Shown piece after piece: positions 51,091 to 61,421 of a stretch of DNA of 64,000 nucleotides. Source of the DNA: Polytrichum commune (taxonomy: Eukaryota; Streptophyta; Polytrichopsida; Polytrichales; Polytrichaceae); the NCBI GenBank assembly GCA_950295325.1, contig OX485807.1, forward strand, positions 32,149,666 through 32,213,665. The letters run 5' to 3'. How positions within the stretch are numbered: position 1 is the first letter of the stretch; the number at the start of each line of letters is the position of its first letter. Position numbers and translations under genes: made by a program. The notes beneath the pieces are model-generated. The model did no database searches. It saw only the letters and a list, made by a program, of their open reading frames with translations, and had not been told where the DNA came from.

Positions 51091-51159
51091 TTCACATTTT
51101 TAAATGTATGTAAGGTTAGGATGTGTTAAATGGTCACTTTATGTTATGCACTCACTTCT

Positions 51160-51812
51160 TACATAGGTTGTGAAACACACACTTAATGTGTGAGATGATT
51201 GCCAATTCCAAATCGTGTCCATAATATTTCCCTTGTATTTTTTGAAGCTAGTATAGATATCTCATTCATTGTCAAAGTGAAAAATTTTGTGATCATTAGA
51301 TGGTCGTATAGACCTCCTCCCTCCCCTTAATTATTTTATTATTGAACTTAGAGTGGTTAACAGATAGATAGAAACTCCGGTCCCTTTTTAGCAAGGGGCC
51401 GGCGTGAATAAAGTGTCCGTTCGTAATGCCAATGACCCGATGCCCACTGGACAAGGGGACATTGGGACAATACTACTCTCCCCTTTCGAGGATGGACACT
51501 ATAACGACACACTATACTAGTTCCTAGCTAGCCACTAGTGCCTTGAAGATACCGGACATGGTATCCCCCCAAAGGGCTTTGAGGTACCCATACAACAAGG
51601 TCCAAGGACCCCCCACCATAGTTGGGTGGACTAAGGTAGTGAGCACCACGCCGGCATGGGGAATAGAACCCACAACCTCTTCATTGGGGGCCATGATCCC
51701 TAACCACCAAGCCAAGGCCCGTGGTGCCGAGTGGTTAAGATATATTGAGCACGTAGTCCAATCTCTCTTAAACATGTGTCTTTTTGGTAACCATACTTTA
51801 CATTGACATCTA
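51160..51812 (+). mobile_element. D1 repeat split by a SINE
   Basis: D1 text runs up to 'gagtggttaa' (51351-51360) and resumes at 'tatattgagcacgtagtcca' (from 51741). The interruption is a SINE flanked by the duplicated 'gagtggttaa'. The left limit of D1 is vague. Confidence 0.55.
51361..51728 (-). mobile_element. tRNA-derived SINE
   Basis: On the minus strand the element starts GGCACCACGGGCC. It has an A-box-like TGGCTTGGTGG (51704-51714) and a B-box-like GGTTCTATTCC (51660-51670) with about 33 bases between, the layout of a tRNA-type polymerase III promoter. The 3' end finishes with CTATCTATC, a short simple-repeat tail. The 10-bp direct repeat 'gagtggttaa' flanks it (51351-51360 and 51729-51738), and the host D1 repeat shows the empty site. 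An 83-residue minus frame inside is incidental. Which tRNA gave rise to the head is unclear. Confidence 0.8.
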
Positions 51813-52080
51813 CCCCCCTAGTAGTCAATATACCTAGTTGTTCAATTAGGAACAATTACTTAGAGGTCCATTTAACCGAGGCTTGATTCTTTCTACCAAC
51901 TTCATCATCATGTTGAGGTAAGTGGGCCATATATGATCGCTCTTCTTAATCAAACATCAAGTTAAGAACACCTCACTTGTTGGAGTGATATATTGCAAGT
52001 CTCTTAGTTCAAAGGCAAACACTAACAATACATGTGTTAGGATGAGATTGTATCATCACGTGCTCAAAATAAGAAGCTCT

Positions 52081-52290
52081 GGAGCAATAACACAATCAAC
52101 AAGTGGGTGCAGTGAGAAGACATTGCAATTCATGATGAATGGCCATTGGTGGGTGATTGGCTAGTGTACCATACCAATGGGTTCACTTAGCACCTACTGC
52201 ATACCTACCAACTTGCATGACATATACTCATATATTCATTCATTCATCCAATTATTCAACTAGCCAAACAAATAAAGGTTCATTATCCTA
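52081..52290 (+). repeat. local repeat U, copy 4
   Basis: It matches copy 1 from 'ggagcaataacac' through 'cacctactgcatacctacc' and 'cattcattcatcc'. Confidence 0.55.
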
Positions 52291-53175
52291 TTTTAGAATG
52301 TGGCTTCAAATTTCTTTGCCAACTTGATCATTGTGTTAATAATCAAGTAGGCATATTCAAAACCAACACATGACCTAAAATCAATGCTATGTTCATTGTC
52401 ATGCTATTTGAGGCCCCAAATGTTCCAACATTGATGCATAGTGTTGGTTTTAGGTGTATGTATCTTACAGTAGTGGACCTTACATGGTCACTCTTCTTAT
52501 TTTGACCTCAATATTCAAGTGGTATATGACAAGTCTTGCCATTCATAATTGGACATCAAAAATACATTTGTTACAATGAAGCCATATGTGATAACCATTA
52601 CATGTTACATGTTCAATAACTCACATAATGGAACTCCTATGTGCTCACTTGAACACAATAAATAAATAAATTGGAAGATGTGAAAGGTTGGTTGATTTTA
52701 TTTAGTGTTGATGCTCATGGATAGATGGATGTGGGGCACATGGATGAATGTTTAAATCTAAATTTCTTGGGTTCAAAGCACCCCAAATGTATATTGTCTC
52801 ATAACAACAAAAAAATCTTCTTCTTATTCTTCTTCTTTTGCAATTGGAAATACACGAACACATGCCATAGACCAACAATTAAGTTAGGAACATGTAGTAC
52901 ACTATCAACTGTCTAAGTGTTAGCGTGCGGAAGATTATGATCTAATAGTGCCAACTGGTACCAAAAGCAACATTGGAACAAACAATTTTGCAAGACTTTG
53001 TGTCATTGGATGCATAATGGTTACACAAATATTTTGGACGATACAAAGTTCTCATGAAAGCGCTAGAAAGTAATTCATGGTTGGGCTTTGAATTATGGTT
53101 CCCACTTGGTGTGATTTTACGGGAGGCCTTGCAATGCCAAGGTCTTATGGGTGCTTGTTTTTATGGTTTTGGTAC
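52291..53175. other. gene-free
   Basis: A weak inverted pair, 'aaaaccaacacatgacctaa' at about 52360 and 'tgttggttttaggtgtatg' at about 52441, may mark a small worn element. A CTT/TTC run lies at 52818-52838. Nothing else is recognised. Confidence 0.4.
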
Positions 53176-53189
53176 ATAACATTATGCAA

Positions 53190-53370
53190 CTGCTATCAAT
53201 TGTTCCGTTCTAATAATATCCTTATACTATTTCATTTGAGTTTTTAAGCTTGAATCTACTAGTACAGTACTCCATTGTGAGAATAATGATAGTACAATTC
53301 CAAATAGAATCTAGCATATTCTAGGCCCCACACAAACATACACACTTAGTTGAATGACTATCATGTAATA
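53190..53370 (+). repeat. relative of the 191-bp insertion at 56650
   Basis: It shares 'ctatcaattgtt.c.ttctaat', 'gaatctact' and 'ggccccac.caa'-like blocks with 56650-56840, so both belong to one small dispersed family. No terminal repeat was fixed. Confidence 0.5.
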
Positions 53371-54344
53371 TCGACATCTTCATCCAATATTTTTATATCG
53401 ATCCCAATGGTTCATTCATTACAAGGAGTAAAGAGAAAAGATTATGCAAGCATTGGGGACAATTGGACACAAGAAGAGCATTTGGGCAGCCTCATAATAT
53501 AATGGATTGTCAACGTTTGTCTCAAGGGCAAACCATAGTGCAAGTATATGGCTTTCAAAATCCCCCTGCACACGTTTCCAATTTGATTTCCAAACAGTTT
53601 GGTGTGTTCCAATTATGTTTATTACTTACCAGTCTACTCCTTACAAGGGGTGAAGTAGTTTCACATCCAACGCCACCGCCCCTAGGGCATGGCCAAGGAT
53701 GTTTTACTAACAAATGCTTTATTCACTCCGACCTACTTCGGAGACCGGAGTTCTTCTTCTTCTTCTTTATTAGTTACTTGTAAAGATATATTAGTGTATG
53801 TCATGAGTAAAATTTTGGAGGCAATACAAACTTTCAATTTGTTTAAAAGAATGAATTGCTATGAATTACGTATTTGTGGAGCAAAATATGATAAATTGAA
53901 ATTTATGGGTGTAGACCATTAATCCCTAAAGGTCAAAGCAAAATTTAACCAAATACAATTCACCCCAATTCAAAATTTTAATGAAATAAAGTATGCACAT
54001 TGGATCTGATCATGCAGATGGCATGTTTACAAATGTATGTTTTTTTCACGCAAAACTTCAATCATCGTGTATTTCAAATTATAAGAATATTATGCAAAAG
54101 GTTTATGTGTAAAGTAAAGCAGATGAGCCCATGGGTTTAGTCCCAAACCTTGAGTTTGTGAGGATTAACATAGTCACCCAAATTTTCTTAATGTGGACAT
54201 GAGAGGGAAGCGGTGGTGAACGGACAATGCACGTCAGGGTAAAACACTATGACATTTCATTTTTTTTTCTTTCTTTCCTTAATGCTCGAATTACCATACA
54301 AAGGGTGGTGTAGGGCCATCATAAATTGGCTTTCTAGCTTGTTG
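53371..54344. other. no recognised feature
   Basis: AT-rich DNA. The 106-residue plus frame at 53463-53783 ends in a Phe run coded by a CTT microsatellite and has no family pattern. Confidence 0.4.
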
Positions 54345-54612
54345 AACTAGGATGGGTGGGCCAAGCTTCCCTTGTATAGGCTGATCAAAGATTTAGGATG
54401 GGGGCCCCCACCATGCATACTTTATTTTAGATCCTAAAATTCCATGAACAATTTTGAGGTGGAAAGAGAAGGTCCCAAAAATTTCACCTAATTTTCAAAA
54501 CAGGCTATGATACATGATGTGCCAACGAGCTCTTAACATAAACTCTTCTCAAAGAAGGATCAACCCACGGTTTCATCCCTCCTTGAGGGACTTTACAGAT
54601 AGCTCTAATATG
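54345..54612 (-). repeat. dispersed repeat, inverted partner of 4205-4480
   Basis: The reverse complement aligns with 4205-4480 over most of its length (for example 'ctttgagaa', 'gtggtttc..ccctc'-type blocks). It has no ends or coding capacity. Confidence 0.5.
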
Positions 54613-54951
54613 TATGTTGATATTGTTGGGCATAGATGGCTATCCAAACATGAACATCCTTCTTGACTTTTAGGGGTTAAGGGTTAAGTGAACTTAGTGG
54701 GGCAGGCCACAATTGTGCATGAGGTAGAACGTGCATTGGTTGGTTGGAAATGCGAATCACATGGGCATAATTCAATTGAGCGACTGGCCAGGCCAGTCAT
54801 GTAATTGTTATGTATAACTACCCTTATTAGTGCTTCGGGGTCAAATTGCAAATTGACTCGCCCTACAGATAGTCAATAGCGAGCAACCTTGAAAGAAGAA
54901 AAATAAAAAATAAAAAATAAAAATAAAAATCGACTTGGCCAAACACCTTAA

Positions 54952-55565
54952 GGGCCACTTCACACTATGGCCGTCCAAGTCGAGAGGCCATGGGATTGAA
55001 TGGCCAAACTTTGTTGAGAGTCCAAAGAAATGGGCTGAAAATAGTCAATAAAATATAGGAATTGGAGCCTTCAGCTGGGCATACTGTGAAGCCTCCAAAG
55101 GCCAATACCAAAGTTCAAACCTTTGGCCATGAACTCCCACAACCTCTCGATTTGGACAGCCATAGTGCGAAGCTTCCAAAGACCAAGCCCAAAGTCCAAA
55201 GGAAGAAGGAGCATCCCACTTAATTCGTTGTCCAAAACAACCCCTCCAATCTAACGGCTAAGATCTTGTTAGTTTTCTTTTTCTTTTTCTTTTTCTTTTT
55301 CTTTTTTTTTGTATGAAAAAAAACCGACAGCCTCTTGACCATAGTTTGGGTTTCCATTCCTGTCCAACCCAAACCTCCTTTGAGAATCCATCGCCTTGGT
55401 CAATAAAAAAAATAAAAAATGATCGTGTAGACATTTTGGAAAGCGACAACTTTTGGACTTTGGCCTCTAGTATGAAGAGTCGAGAGGCTAAATTCTTGGT
55501 TTCTTGCAATCTGATTGGTGGAAATCGACGGCCTCTCGACCTTCGGTCATAGTGTGAAGTGGCCC
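54952..55565. mobile_element. Tourist-type MITE, 614 bp, with internal microsatellite
   Basis: The left end GGGCCACTTCACACTATGGC pairs with the right end, whose reverse complement reads GGGCCACTTCACACTATGAC. TAA is duplicated on both sides (54949-54951 and 55566-55568). The ends match the GGGCCACTTCACAC family at 12.8-15.4 kb. A (CTTTTT)n microsatellite at about 55269-55309 lies inside; its minus-strand frame reads as a Lys/Arg run in a 129-residue open frame that I do not call a gene. Confidence 0.85.
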
Positions 55566-55653
55566 TAAGTCCAATTTGGGTCCAGCTTTTTGGAAGTCCT
55601 TGGGCTTGTAGGCGGCCAAAGGGAACGAAAGAACAAAGGAACCCCAACCTATG

Positions 55654-56257
55654 TACAGTCTACCCTCTATAAATGTTAACCCTCGGGAGTGGATCAAAGT
55701 TAACATTTATAGAGGTGTTAACAATTAACAATTATAAAATTATTTTTTTGAGCAATATACAAATCTTAACATTTATAAATATAAGCAATTGTGAAGAGTC
55801 ATTGTGAGAGAATACCATTCATAAAATTGCAAACCCAATCAAAACTTTATTCAATATCAAGTTTACAAATCACGGGTGAAGTATGAATCAATGGTTCTTT
55901 GGTGAGATTCATCTGCATGCACAACTTACAAATATTTCTCAATCTGCACCAACAAACCCACATACTTGGACACATCACATGAACGTGATTCCATGTACCT
56001 TCTAATGGCACCAAAACTAGATTACAAGTCACTATAAGATGGAATGTAACTGGATGTGTAGTTTTTATCATCCATATTATAGTTGTATTTCATTCGTTAA
56101 CATTTATAGAGTCAAATTTACAAAGAAGGGAGTACCATTTTGTTAACAGTTAACACGTTTAACATTTATAGTGTGCAATATGTGGGGAGTAGAAGAAAGT
56201 TAACATTTAGAGAGGGTTAACACTTATAGGTGTAACATTTATAGAGGGTGGACTGTA
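55654..56257 (+). mobile_element. pogo/Emigrant-like MITE, copy 2 (fuller)
   Basis: The left end TACAGTCTACCCTCTATAAA and the right end (reverse complement TACAGTCCACCCTCTATAAA) form a terminal inverted repeat of about 25 bp inside TA borders. It carries about 150 bp (about 55911-56065) that copy 1 lacks. That part includes a 74-residue minus frame (55847-56071) of no recognised family. The word 'taacatttatagag' repeats through the body. Confidence 0.85.
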
Positions 56258-56482
56258 TCACCGTGCCCGAATCCCGATTACACCTTCAAATAATTTTAGT
56301 TTTTTGGTATACACAGGTTCCCGTCCCACCTTTTGGGAAAAGCCTGGGAACCAAATTTGTATGTAAGTCGAACCTATTTATCATCCAAGCCAACGGACTC
56401 CGTAGGTACCCGAGAGATGAGAGGCTATAATTGTGTGAACTTGGAACTTGGTTCCGTTCAACTTTACAATGGGGCATCCCCT

Positions 56483-57015
56483 AAGGTAGGTGGGTCTTAA
56501 ATGGTTACTTCTTCCGGATAGCCCACTTCTCCCAAGATTTGAGACATGTACTTAGTATGAGATTGTTAGCAAGTCCGAATGGGGCCATAGCCACTTTCCT
56601 CGAGGAGCTCATATGATTCAATATCAAAGTGAAGGTTCTTCATGATATTATTTAGTTACTATCAATTGTTTCATTCTAATTATATTCAGTGATAATGTTT
56701 CACCCGAATTTCATTTGTTTTTAGATCGAATCTACTTAATGACAAGCATCCACTTAATGACAAGGTACAGTTCTAGCACTTTATATTAGATATTTCTAGC
56801 CCCACCCAACATGGTCACTCAGCTAAACAATGTTTTGTTGTGATATTAAATGGTCATGTGCCCCCCCCCCTCCCCCCGAGCGATTATGTTGATTGTTGAG
56901 TATAGAATGATTATCATATTTTGAGCATGCATTCTAATCTCTTTCAAGTACATGTCATTTTGGTATCCATTCTTGGAGCCACATCAAAGCACATACCCCT
57001 CATATATAGGTGTTT
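56483..57015 (+). mobile_element. D1 repeat split by a 191-bp insertion
   Basis: It starts TAAGGTAGGTGGGTCTTAAA, the best preserved D1 left end. D1 text stops at 'cttcatgatatt' and resumes at 'aaatggtcatgtg'. A C-rich run (about 56861-56879) corresponds to the CT-rich part of other copies. Confidence 0.6.
56650..56840. mobile_element. 191-bp insertion with TGATATT target duplication
   Basis: TGATATT is repeated directly on both sides (56643-56649 and 56841-56847), and the host D1 family shows the uninterrupted order. A relative lies at 53190-53370. A 7-8 bp duplication would suit hAT-type transposition, but I see no clear terminal inverted repeat. Confidence 0.55.
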
Positions 57016-57029
57016 GATGCAAGCAACCA

Positions 57030-57916
57030 ATTTTTGCACGACTACTTTAGTTTCCACCATGAAGTGGTGATATTCTTAATAATGCATAGCAGGGGTTTGA
57101 ATGTTAAATGATACAATGTTGGGGCATTCTTTCATATGAATGTATCGGTATCAAAGCATTGTACAATGTAATGTACTACGTGAGCTTGTGTTCTTGCAAC
57201 ATGCTACATATGTGCGTATAAATTGATGTCATGGGCCATCCCCACAACATTTGCTCAATAAGCTGCCATTGATAGCCAATCATTTTGGAACTTTGGAATG
57301 GCAATTGCATCAAAATCCGTTTGTAGTATATGGTATAATGGATCAGTCCCAGTACATTTCACAAAGAACTCAATAATATCGTGCATGTCTTCTTGGAAAT
57401 TACACTATACATATGACCTAGCATGACATCAATATTGATATGCCGTGTTAATTAGAATGACCACTGTCACTTATCATATAGCATCAAGTGTACCATGTCA
57501 CCTAGTGATGAATTATCATTGTGTGTGGATAGATGATGGATAGTATGGGTCACACCATATTATAAATATATTATGTACCCATTGTCTATTCACATGCACA
57601 TGGCTTCTGCTCATGACTGGCAATGCCGCGTAAATGCCAAGGGTAAGTGGTTGTTTTGTTGCTTTTGCAACTTGTCCACTTTCCACTCACAAGTTATTGT
57701 AACATGCAACGCCTCTATCAATGAATGGGATTAACCCAAGTTTACTAGAAGTGATTCAATGTGAATGAGATCAATAAACCTTGTAATTTGCAATATAAAA
57801 AGTATAGCCATGGGGGTGGATAAGTAGAATAAGAGGAAGAGGAAGAGGAAGAGGAAGAACTCCAATGCTGCCACCAATGTGAATTATTGTGTTGCTTCAT
57901 TTTTGAGTTGGTCTAC
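57030..57916. other. no recognised feature
   Basis: AT-rich DNA. A short GAGGAA microsatellite lies at about 57832-57857. No gene is supported. Confidence 0.4.
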
Positions 57917-58301
57917 AAGCCAATTTACATGGGGTCCAAGTCCTAAGTCCCAAGTCACTTGAGGTCAATTTGTGCAATCTCAGTAGTTGAGAGCATGGAA
58001 GTTGGGACATACCACTTCACAAGGGGTCCCAAGTCCTAAGTCCCAAGTATGACATGGATGCCTACATGGCAACACTTTTTGGAGGTGAGGCTCAGGAATT
58101 GTGTTGAGAGTTGGGTTGAGCAAAAAACCAGACCCAACTCTCAACACAAGTCCCATGAATATTTTTGCATTAAATAATCAAGATCCGATTTGAATGATAA
58201 TTAACCATATTTTAATGGGTTGTTGATGCTCAAAAGTTGGGACTTTGCCTCCATGAGTGGAACTTGGGACTTGGGACTTGGGACCCCATGTGAACTGGCC
58301 C
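57917..58301. mobile_element. older Tourist-type MITE, 385 bp
   Basis: The right end is intact: GGGCCAGTTCACATGGGGTC in reverse complement, followed by TAA at 58302-58304. The left end is worn (AAGCCAATTTACATGGGGTC after TAC). Internal copies of 'aagtcctaagtcccaagt' and a strong hairpin at about 58102-58151 (stem 'gttgagagttgggt') lie between. It is non-coding. Confidence 0.65.
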
Positions 58302-58431
58302 TAAGTCTACATGTAATCATGAATTGGGGCACCTATCCCCCCAATAGCAAACCCCTAGATTCCCAAATGGTTGATTAAAGATGTCTGGTGTACTTGGATA
58401 CCCCCACAATGATGAGGTGAATTATACGTGG

Positions 58432-58552
58432 TAGAGTGCAACAAAAATCAAATGCTAGGAAGGTCACCCATCCGAGTACTATTTCGGCCATAGGAGGTTC
58501 AAACTCGAAGTTACCATGAGATGCGGGTTTAGGCCTTGGGTTTAAGCCACCC
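58432..58552 (-). pseudogene. 5S-rRNA-like sequence
   Basis: Read on the minus strand, this 121-base stretch follows plant 5S rRNA from end to end. It starts GGGTGG, has the segment around CGAGTTTGAACC where 5S has its A-box, and keeps GGATGGGTGACC, the most conserved part of the C-box. It ends with TGTTGCACTC, like the 5S 3' end. There are too many substitutions elsewhere for a working gene, and no tandem 5S array is present. A lone 5S copy suggests either a retroposed pseudogene or the LTR of a Cassandra-type element, which carries 5S sequence. Confidence 0.7.
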
Positions 58553-59569
58553 TTGGGTGGATACATAATAAGCGAGGAGGGGAACAAGAGATCAATTCCT
58601 TCATCACCTTCATGTTGTTGCTCTTAAATCTCCTCTCCAAAGCTCATGGGCGGATGGTTAGTGTTGTAAAAACTCCTATAGATTCATAAGTTGTTACAAT
58701 TATGTACTCCATGGTTATTATCACAAGGACTCATGCCTTTTCATCAATATCAACTCCATCTCACACCTCACCAACCCAAAAATCCAAGATTTCTTCACCA
58801 AGGCCTATAACGCATTTCAATTTAGTCGATGACGTATGTAGTCCTCGGCATATGGAAACTCGACCACAACCTCATCGTCACAAGGATGTACAAATGGTGT
58901 ACATGGCACTTAAGATAGATGTGTCTTATTCAAACACTTGCTACTTAGTTTGGTCATTTGGAGCCCCAAAATAATGGTTGTTTGAACAAGAAAACCATTC
59001 TCAAATTTTAGAAGTTAGGCTTATAAATGAAAGCGAGGTGATCATAAGATTCCGAAGCTTGCATCTACTTGTCCACAACCTCCTAGACTCATGAAACATA
59101 TGTGAGCATCAAGCCAAAATTGTGGGTAGTTTCCATGAAATATGAGATTATTTAAGCTTTGATTATTGATTTTGTACTATGTTCAAGCCATGCATCACTT
59201 TCCATAACCAGAAGAGTAGACATATCATTGTACTTTGCGGTAAAAGTGGAAGGGATTCCCTGTCAAGCTCATTCAATGGAAATGCAACAACGCTCAATGG
59301 GCTGATGAACGTAACAATCACAGTTCAAAGAACTCCGCAAAAATTTGAAGGGTGTTGATTGTGGTTGTGGATTTCATGGTGTTTTGTATTTTCAAGTTCG
59401 AGAAATCATACTTTGTTGGGTTGAAACAGTTTCCCAAGCATAATCCGATTCATGTCAGGCCAAAGTGTCAATCAATAGCACCGCTCGTATAGCTTAGCTA
59501 AGCTTATCTATTATCATTTCTCTATGGTCAAGCTTAACTAAGTTATACAAGTGGTGCACATTCATTGAC
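58553..59569. other. no recognised feature
   Basis: No gene is supported. The 90-residue plus frame at 58702-58974 is Ser/Thr/His-rich without a family pattern. If the 5S-like stretch is part of an LTR, some of this DNA may belong to that element. Confidence 0.35.
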
Positions 59570-59785
59570 AATTTGGCATGACAAGATTCTTGTGCTCATA
59601 AATGGTCATATAGGTCTCCTCAATTATGTTAGCTATTGAGCCTACAACGGTTATCATATTTTGAGGACATAGTCCAATCTGTTTTAAATGTATGTCTTTT
59701 TGACGTCCGTTCTTGGAGCCACACCTAACCACATACCACTCAAATATAAGCATCCAATCAAGAAAAGTAACCTGAATTTGACTGT
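59570..59785 (+). repeat. D1 repeat, 3' half
   Basis: It carries 'ggttatcatattttgag', 'agtccaatctgtttt', 'ccacataccactcaaa' and 'caatcaagaaaagtaacc', the distal half of D1. Confidence 0.55.
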
Positions 59786-60617
59786 TAAGGCAGACCTTGT
59801 TGGAGTTGACCAACAGGAGCAACAGCTGCTTATGTGTGGAATCCACAATCTCATGAATATCATATTACTTATTCTTTACACTCCAGGCCTTGTGAAATTT
59901 CTTTGACAGTTTGTTTCTTTGTTGCGTTTCACCATAGTTTGAGGAATGTTTAGTGTTCACGCAATTCAAAGTGCTAGTGCCTAGTATTTTGTTGGATGCC
60001 CAGTTGAGACAAATTAACTGTCTGTGATTAAATAATACCTGCATGCTTTTCAAGCATAACCCTTTAAGGCTTGGGGGATGACCTCATATCAAAGCTGTAT
60101 GACATGAAGACCTAATTTGGAGTCACCTTTCAAATGAGAGATTTCAAGGATAAATTAAAGACTTAAATTTGTACAGTTGGGACAAAAAATACTGTCATTC
60201 TTTTCACCATATCGTTTTCAGTGCATTTCCTTTCAATAGTCAAACATAATTCAATAAGTATTGAAATCACTTCAACTTTGGTTTGGTTGGCTATAACTTG
60301 ATTGAAGTTGGAAAGAATTATCATTCGAAGAACCTTGCTACTTTCCCCATACAGGAATTTTCTGCAAAGAGAGAGAAATCCAAGGGTCATTGGGGAAGAT
60401 TGAATGTATAGTGAAAAACATAAGTGAGATCACAATTCTTGTAGAAAGAATATCATACATGTTACAGGAGGGGAAAATTCAGTAAAGGAGGCTTCTCTAC
60501 GTCAGAAACCTTCAGAAAGAATAATTTGAAACCACGTTAAGGTCTCGGTCCCTTTCCGGGTAAGCCTCCACTGTGAACAATCCAACATGATGGAAGTTGA
60601 ATTGGTTTTTCTCATGA

Positions 60618-61028
60618 GGAGCCCTCAGGAATGTATTCTACAAGCAAGAGTTGAGCTTTAAAGCTTGTACCACAGTACTTGAAGTCCAAAAGAAGTTGCT
60701 TGAATCTGTAGAGACTGATGACAACGTGAATCATAAGGCTGTGCACCTAGTTCAAATGTTACAAATTATTGATATACAGAATGAATTAAGTACACTACCC
60801 AGTGATGCTGAATACGGATGTTGCAAGCCTTCAAAGCAAAGCACTGAGACCTTCACTGGCCAAATCTCTCAAATGACACCAGACAAAGTGAGATCCAGGA
60901 GGTCGAGAGCAAGAAACTTGTTACCACAACAAAAGGCTCTGAAACCTTCAAATGAAGGAAAGCTGGGGTTTCCTGCTGTAGGTGACTCGCCTTCCCCAAT
61001 TTGTTGGGTTTTAGAAGGCCAAGGATAA
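60618..61028 (+). CDS. unidentified open frame, possibly a 3' exon
   Basis: A 136-codon frame is open from just after TGA 60615-60617 to TAA 61026-61028. It has no ATG near its beginning. Its composition is protein-like: a helical stretch (TTVLEVQKKLLESVE, then HLVQMLQIIDIQNEL), then a basic Ser/Arg segment and a short Gly/Pro end. I do not recognise a family. It may be the last exon of a plus-strand gene converging on CABIN1, a gene relic, or chance. I found no convincing upstream exon. Confidence 0.3.
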   Translation, partial: GALRNVFYKQELSFKACTTVLEVQKKLLESVETDDNVNHKAVHLVQMLQIIDIQNELSTLPSDAEYGCCKPSKQSTETFTGQISQMTPDKVRSRRSRARNLLPQQKALKPSNEGKLGFPAVGDSPSPICWVLEGQG

Positions 61029-61421
61029 AGCAGTTTGAGTGTAGTTCTTGAGGTGTGATCCATGCTCAGAGAGCACTCATTTGGTCTACCTGTAAAACAC
61101 GACATTCTCTGAGGTCATAAAACAATCAATTGCACTGGTTCACGTTCCTTCAAAGCCTGACATGTACACAAGAATCTTCCAAATTCTCCACCTGAAATTC
61201 ACTTCACATGTACATTAAGTCAGTTTGCAACAGCCTCATATAACAATAAGGACTTCCTCCCTAATAGTGTTGAATACTGAGCAACTGAGCAGTACTACTT
61301 GTGTTTCCATAGCTTTTGAAAGCTGAATGTTTTTTAATGTTTTCCCTCACAAATGAGAAATCCAGTAGGTTGTGTACAAATCCATTGTTTATGTTGATAG
61401 ATACCGTCATTGTCCAACACA

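Noticed and set aside
51524-51775. 83-residue minus-strand frame ending the region near 51.5 kb
   Set aside because: It is internal to the SINE and has no protein features.
55258-55647. 129-residue minus-strand frame with a Lys/Arg-rich tail
   Set aside because: The tail is a CTTTTT microsatellite and the rest spans the end of a MITE.
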